A DNA stretch of 5,642 bases, from contig CAMLRJ010000255.1 in the NCBI GenBank assembly GCA_946482345.1, forward strand, positions 1 through 5,642, in the 5' to 3' direction. The position numbers were made by a program, and so were the translations under genes. Of the stretch, positions 5,444-5,642 are shown piece after piece. Source of the DNA: an uncultured Cellvibrio sp. (GTDB lineage: Bacteria > Pseudomonadota > Gammaproteobacteria > Pseudomonadales > Cellvibrionaceae). How positions within the stretch are numbered: position 1 is the first letter of the stretch; the number at the start of each line of letters is the position of its first letter. The notes beneath the pieces were generated by a model. It had not been told where the DNA came from, did not search any database, and saw nothing but the letters and a program-made list of their open reading frames with translations.

Positions 5444-5642
5444 ATGTCAGAACAAGTTGAACATTTGATCAAGAAAGATTATGCCGCTGGTTTCTACACA
5501 GAAATCGACGCAGAAACTTTGCCGCCTGGATTAAATGAAGATGTCATTCGTTTTATTTCTGCCAAAAAAAATGAACCCGAATGGTTATTGGATTGGCGAT
5601 TAAAAGCTTTTCGTGCCTGGCAGGACATGACAGAACCTGAAT
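5444..5642 (+). CDS. sufB: Fe-S cluster assembly scaffold protein SufB (5' part, cut by the window end)
   Basis: SufB is the scaffold core of the SufBC2D complex, which builds Fe-S clusters in the cytoplasm. Only the first 66 codons are in the window and the frame stays open to the edge. The segment NEDVIRFISAKKNEPEWLLD (31-50), followed by WRLKAFRAWQDM, is the characteristic N-terminal region of SufB, close to the E. coli sequence around SAKRNEPEWMLEFRLNAYRAW. Cluster and sulphur-transfer residues lie beyond the window. The ATG at 5444 has AAAGG (5433-5437) six bases upstream. The gene follows iscS by 82 bases, most of them a REP pair, and is probably co-transcribed from the iscR promoter. 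Further suf genes (sufC, sufD, sufS) are expected downstream, but this cannot be seen. Confidence 0.94.
   Translation, partial: MSEQVEHLIKKDYAAGFYTEIDAETLPPGLNEDVIRFISAKKNEPEWLLDWRLKAFRAWQDMTEPE

Overview
The window reads as a chromosomal segment of a gammaproteobacterium of medium GC content. The order suhB – trmJ – iscR – iscS matches the classic gammaproteobacterial isc neighbourhood, as in Escherichia coli and Pseudomonas. The presence of sufB after iscS, together with the protein sequences, makes a marine or soil lineage such as Cellvibrionaceae plausible. That placement is inference from memory, not a database match.

Layout from left to right. Positions 1-644 hold nfuA, an Fe-S carrier, preceded by a near-perfect type 1 IscR operator. 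A strong bidirectional terminator (662-695) lies between nfuA and the convergent suhB (731-1534, minus strand). A 266-base divergent spacer holds candidate promoters for suhB and for a gene encoding an unrecognised exported protein (1801-2547), which has two CX4C motifs and signs of an internal duplication. That gene sits between suhB and trmJ and ends in a perfect 12-bp-stem terminator. trmJ (2644-3471), a tRNA 2'-O-methyltransferase, follows. The trmJ-iscR spacer carries a large imperfect inverted repeat (about 3473-3570), then an IscR-type operator overlapping a promoter. Next come iscR (3668-4144), iscS (4162-5361, TTG start) and the first 66 codons of sufB (5444 to the window end). iscS and sufB are separated by a 53-bp REP pair of the GTAG-hairpin/hairpin-CTAC type.

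How the genes work together. The window is dominated by iron-sulphur cluster biogenesis. IscR senses cluster status and probably represses its own operon. IscS supplies sulphur, SufB begins the SUF scaffold, and NfuA delivers clusters. The nfuA operator suggests the two ends of the window form one IscR regulon. The operon looks like an ISC/SUF hybrid: an isc-type regulator and desulfurase are joined to suf genes, with no iscU after iscS. This IscS lacks the usual C-terminal tail that docks IscU, and its stop codon lies inside the REP element.
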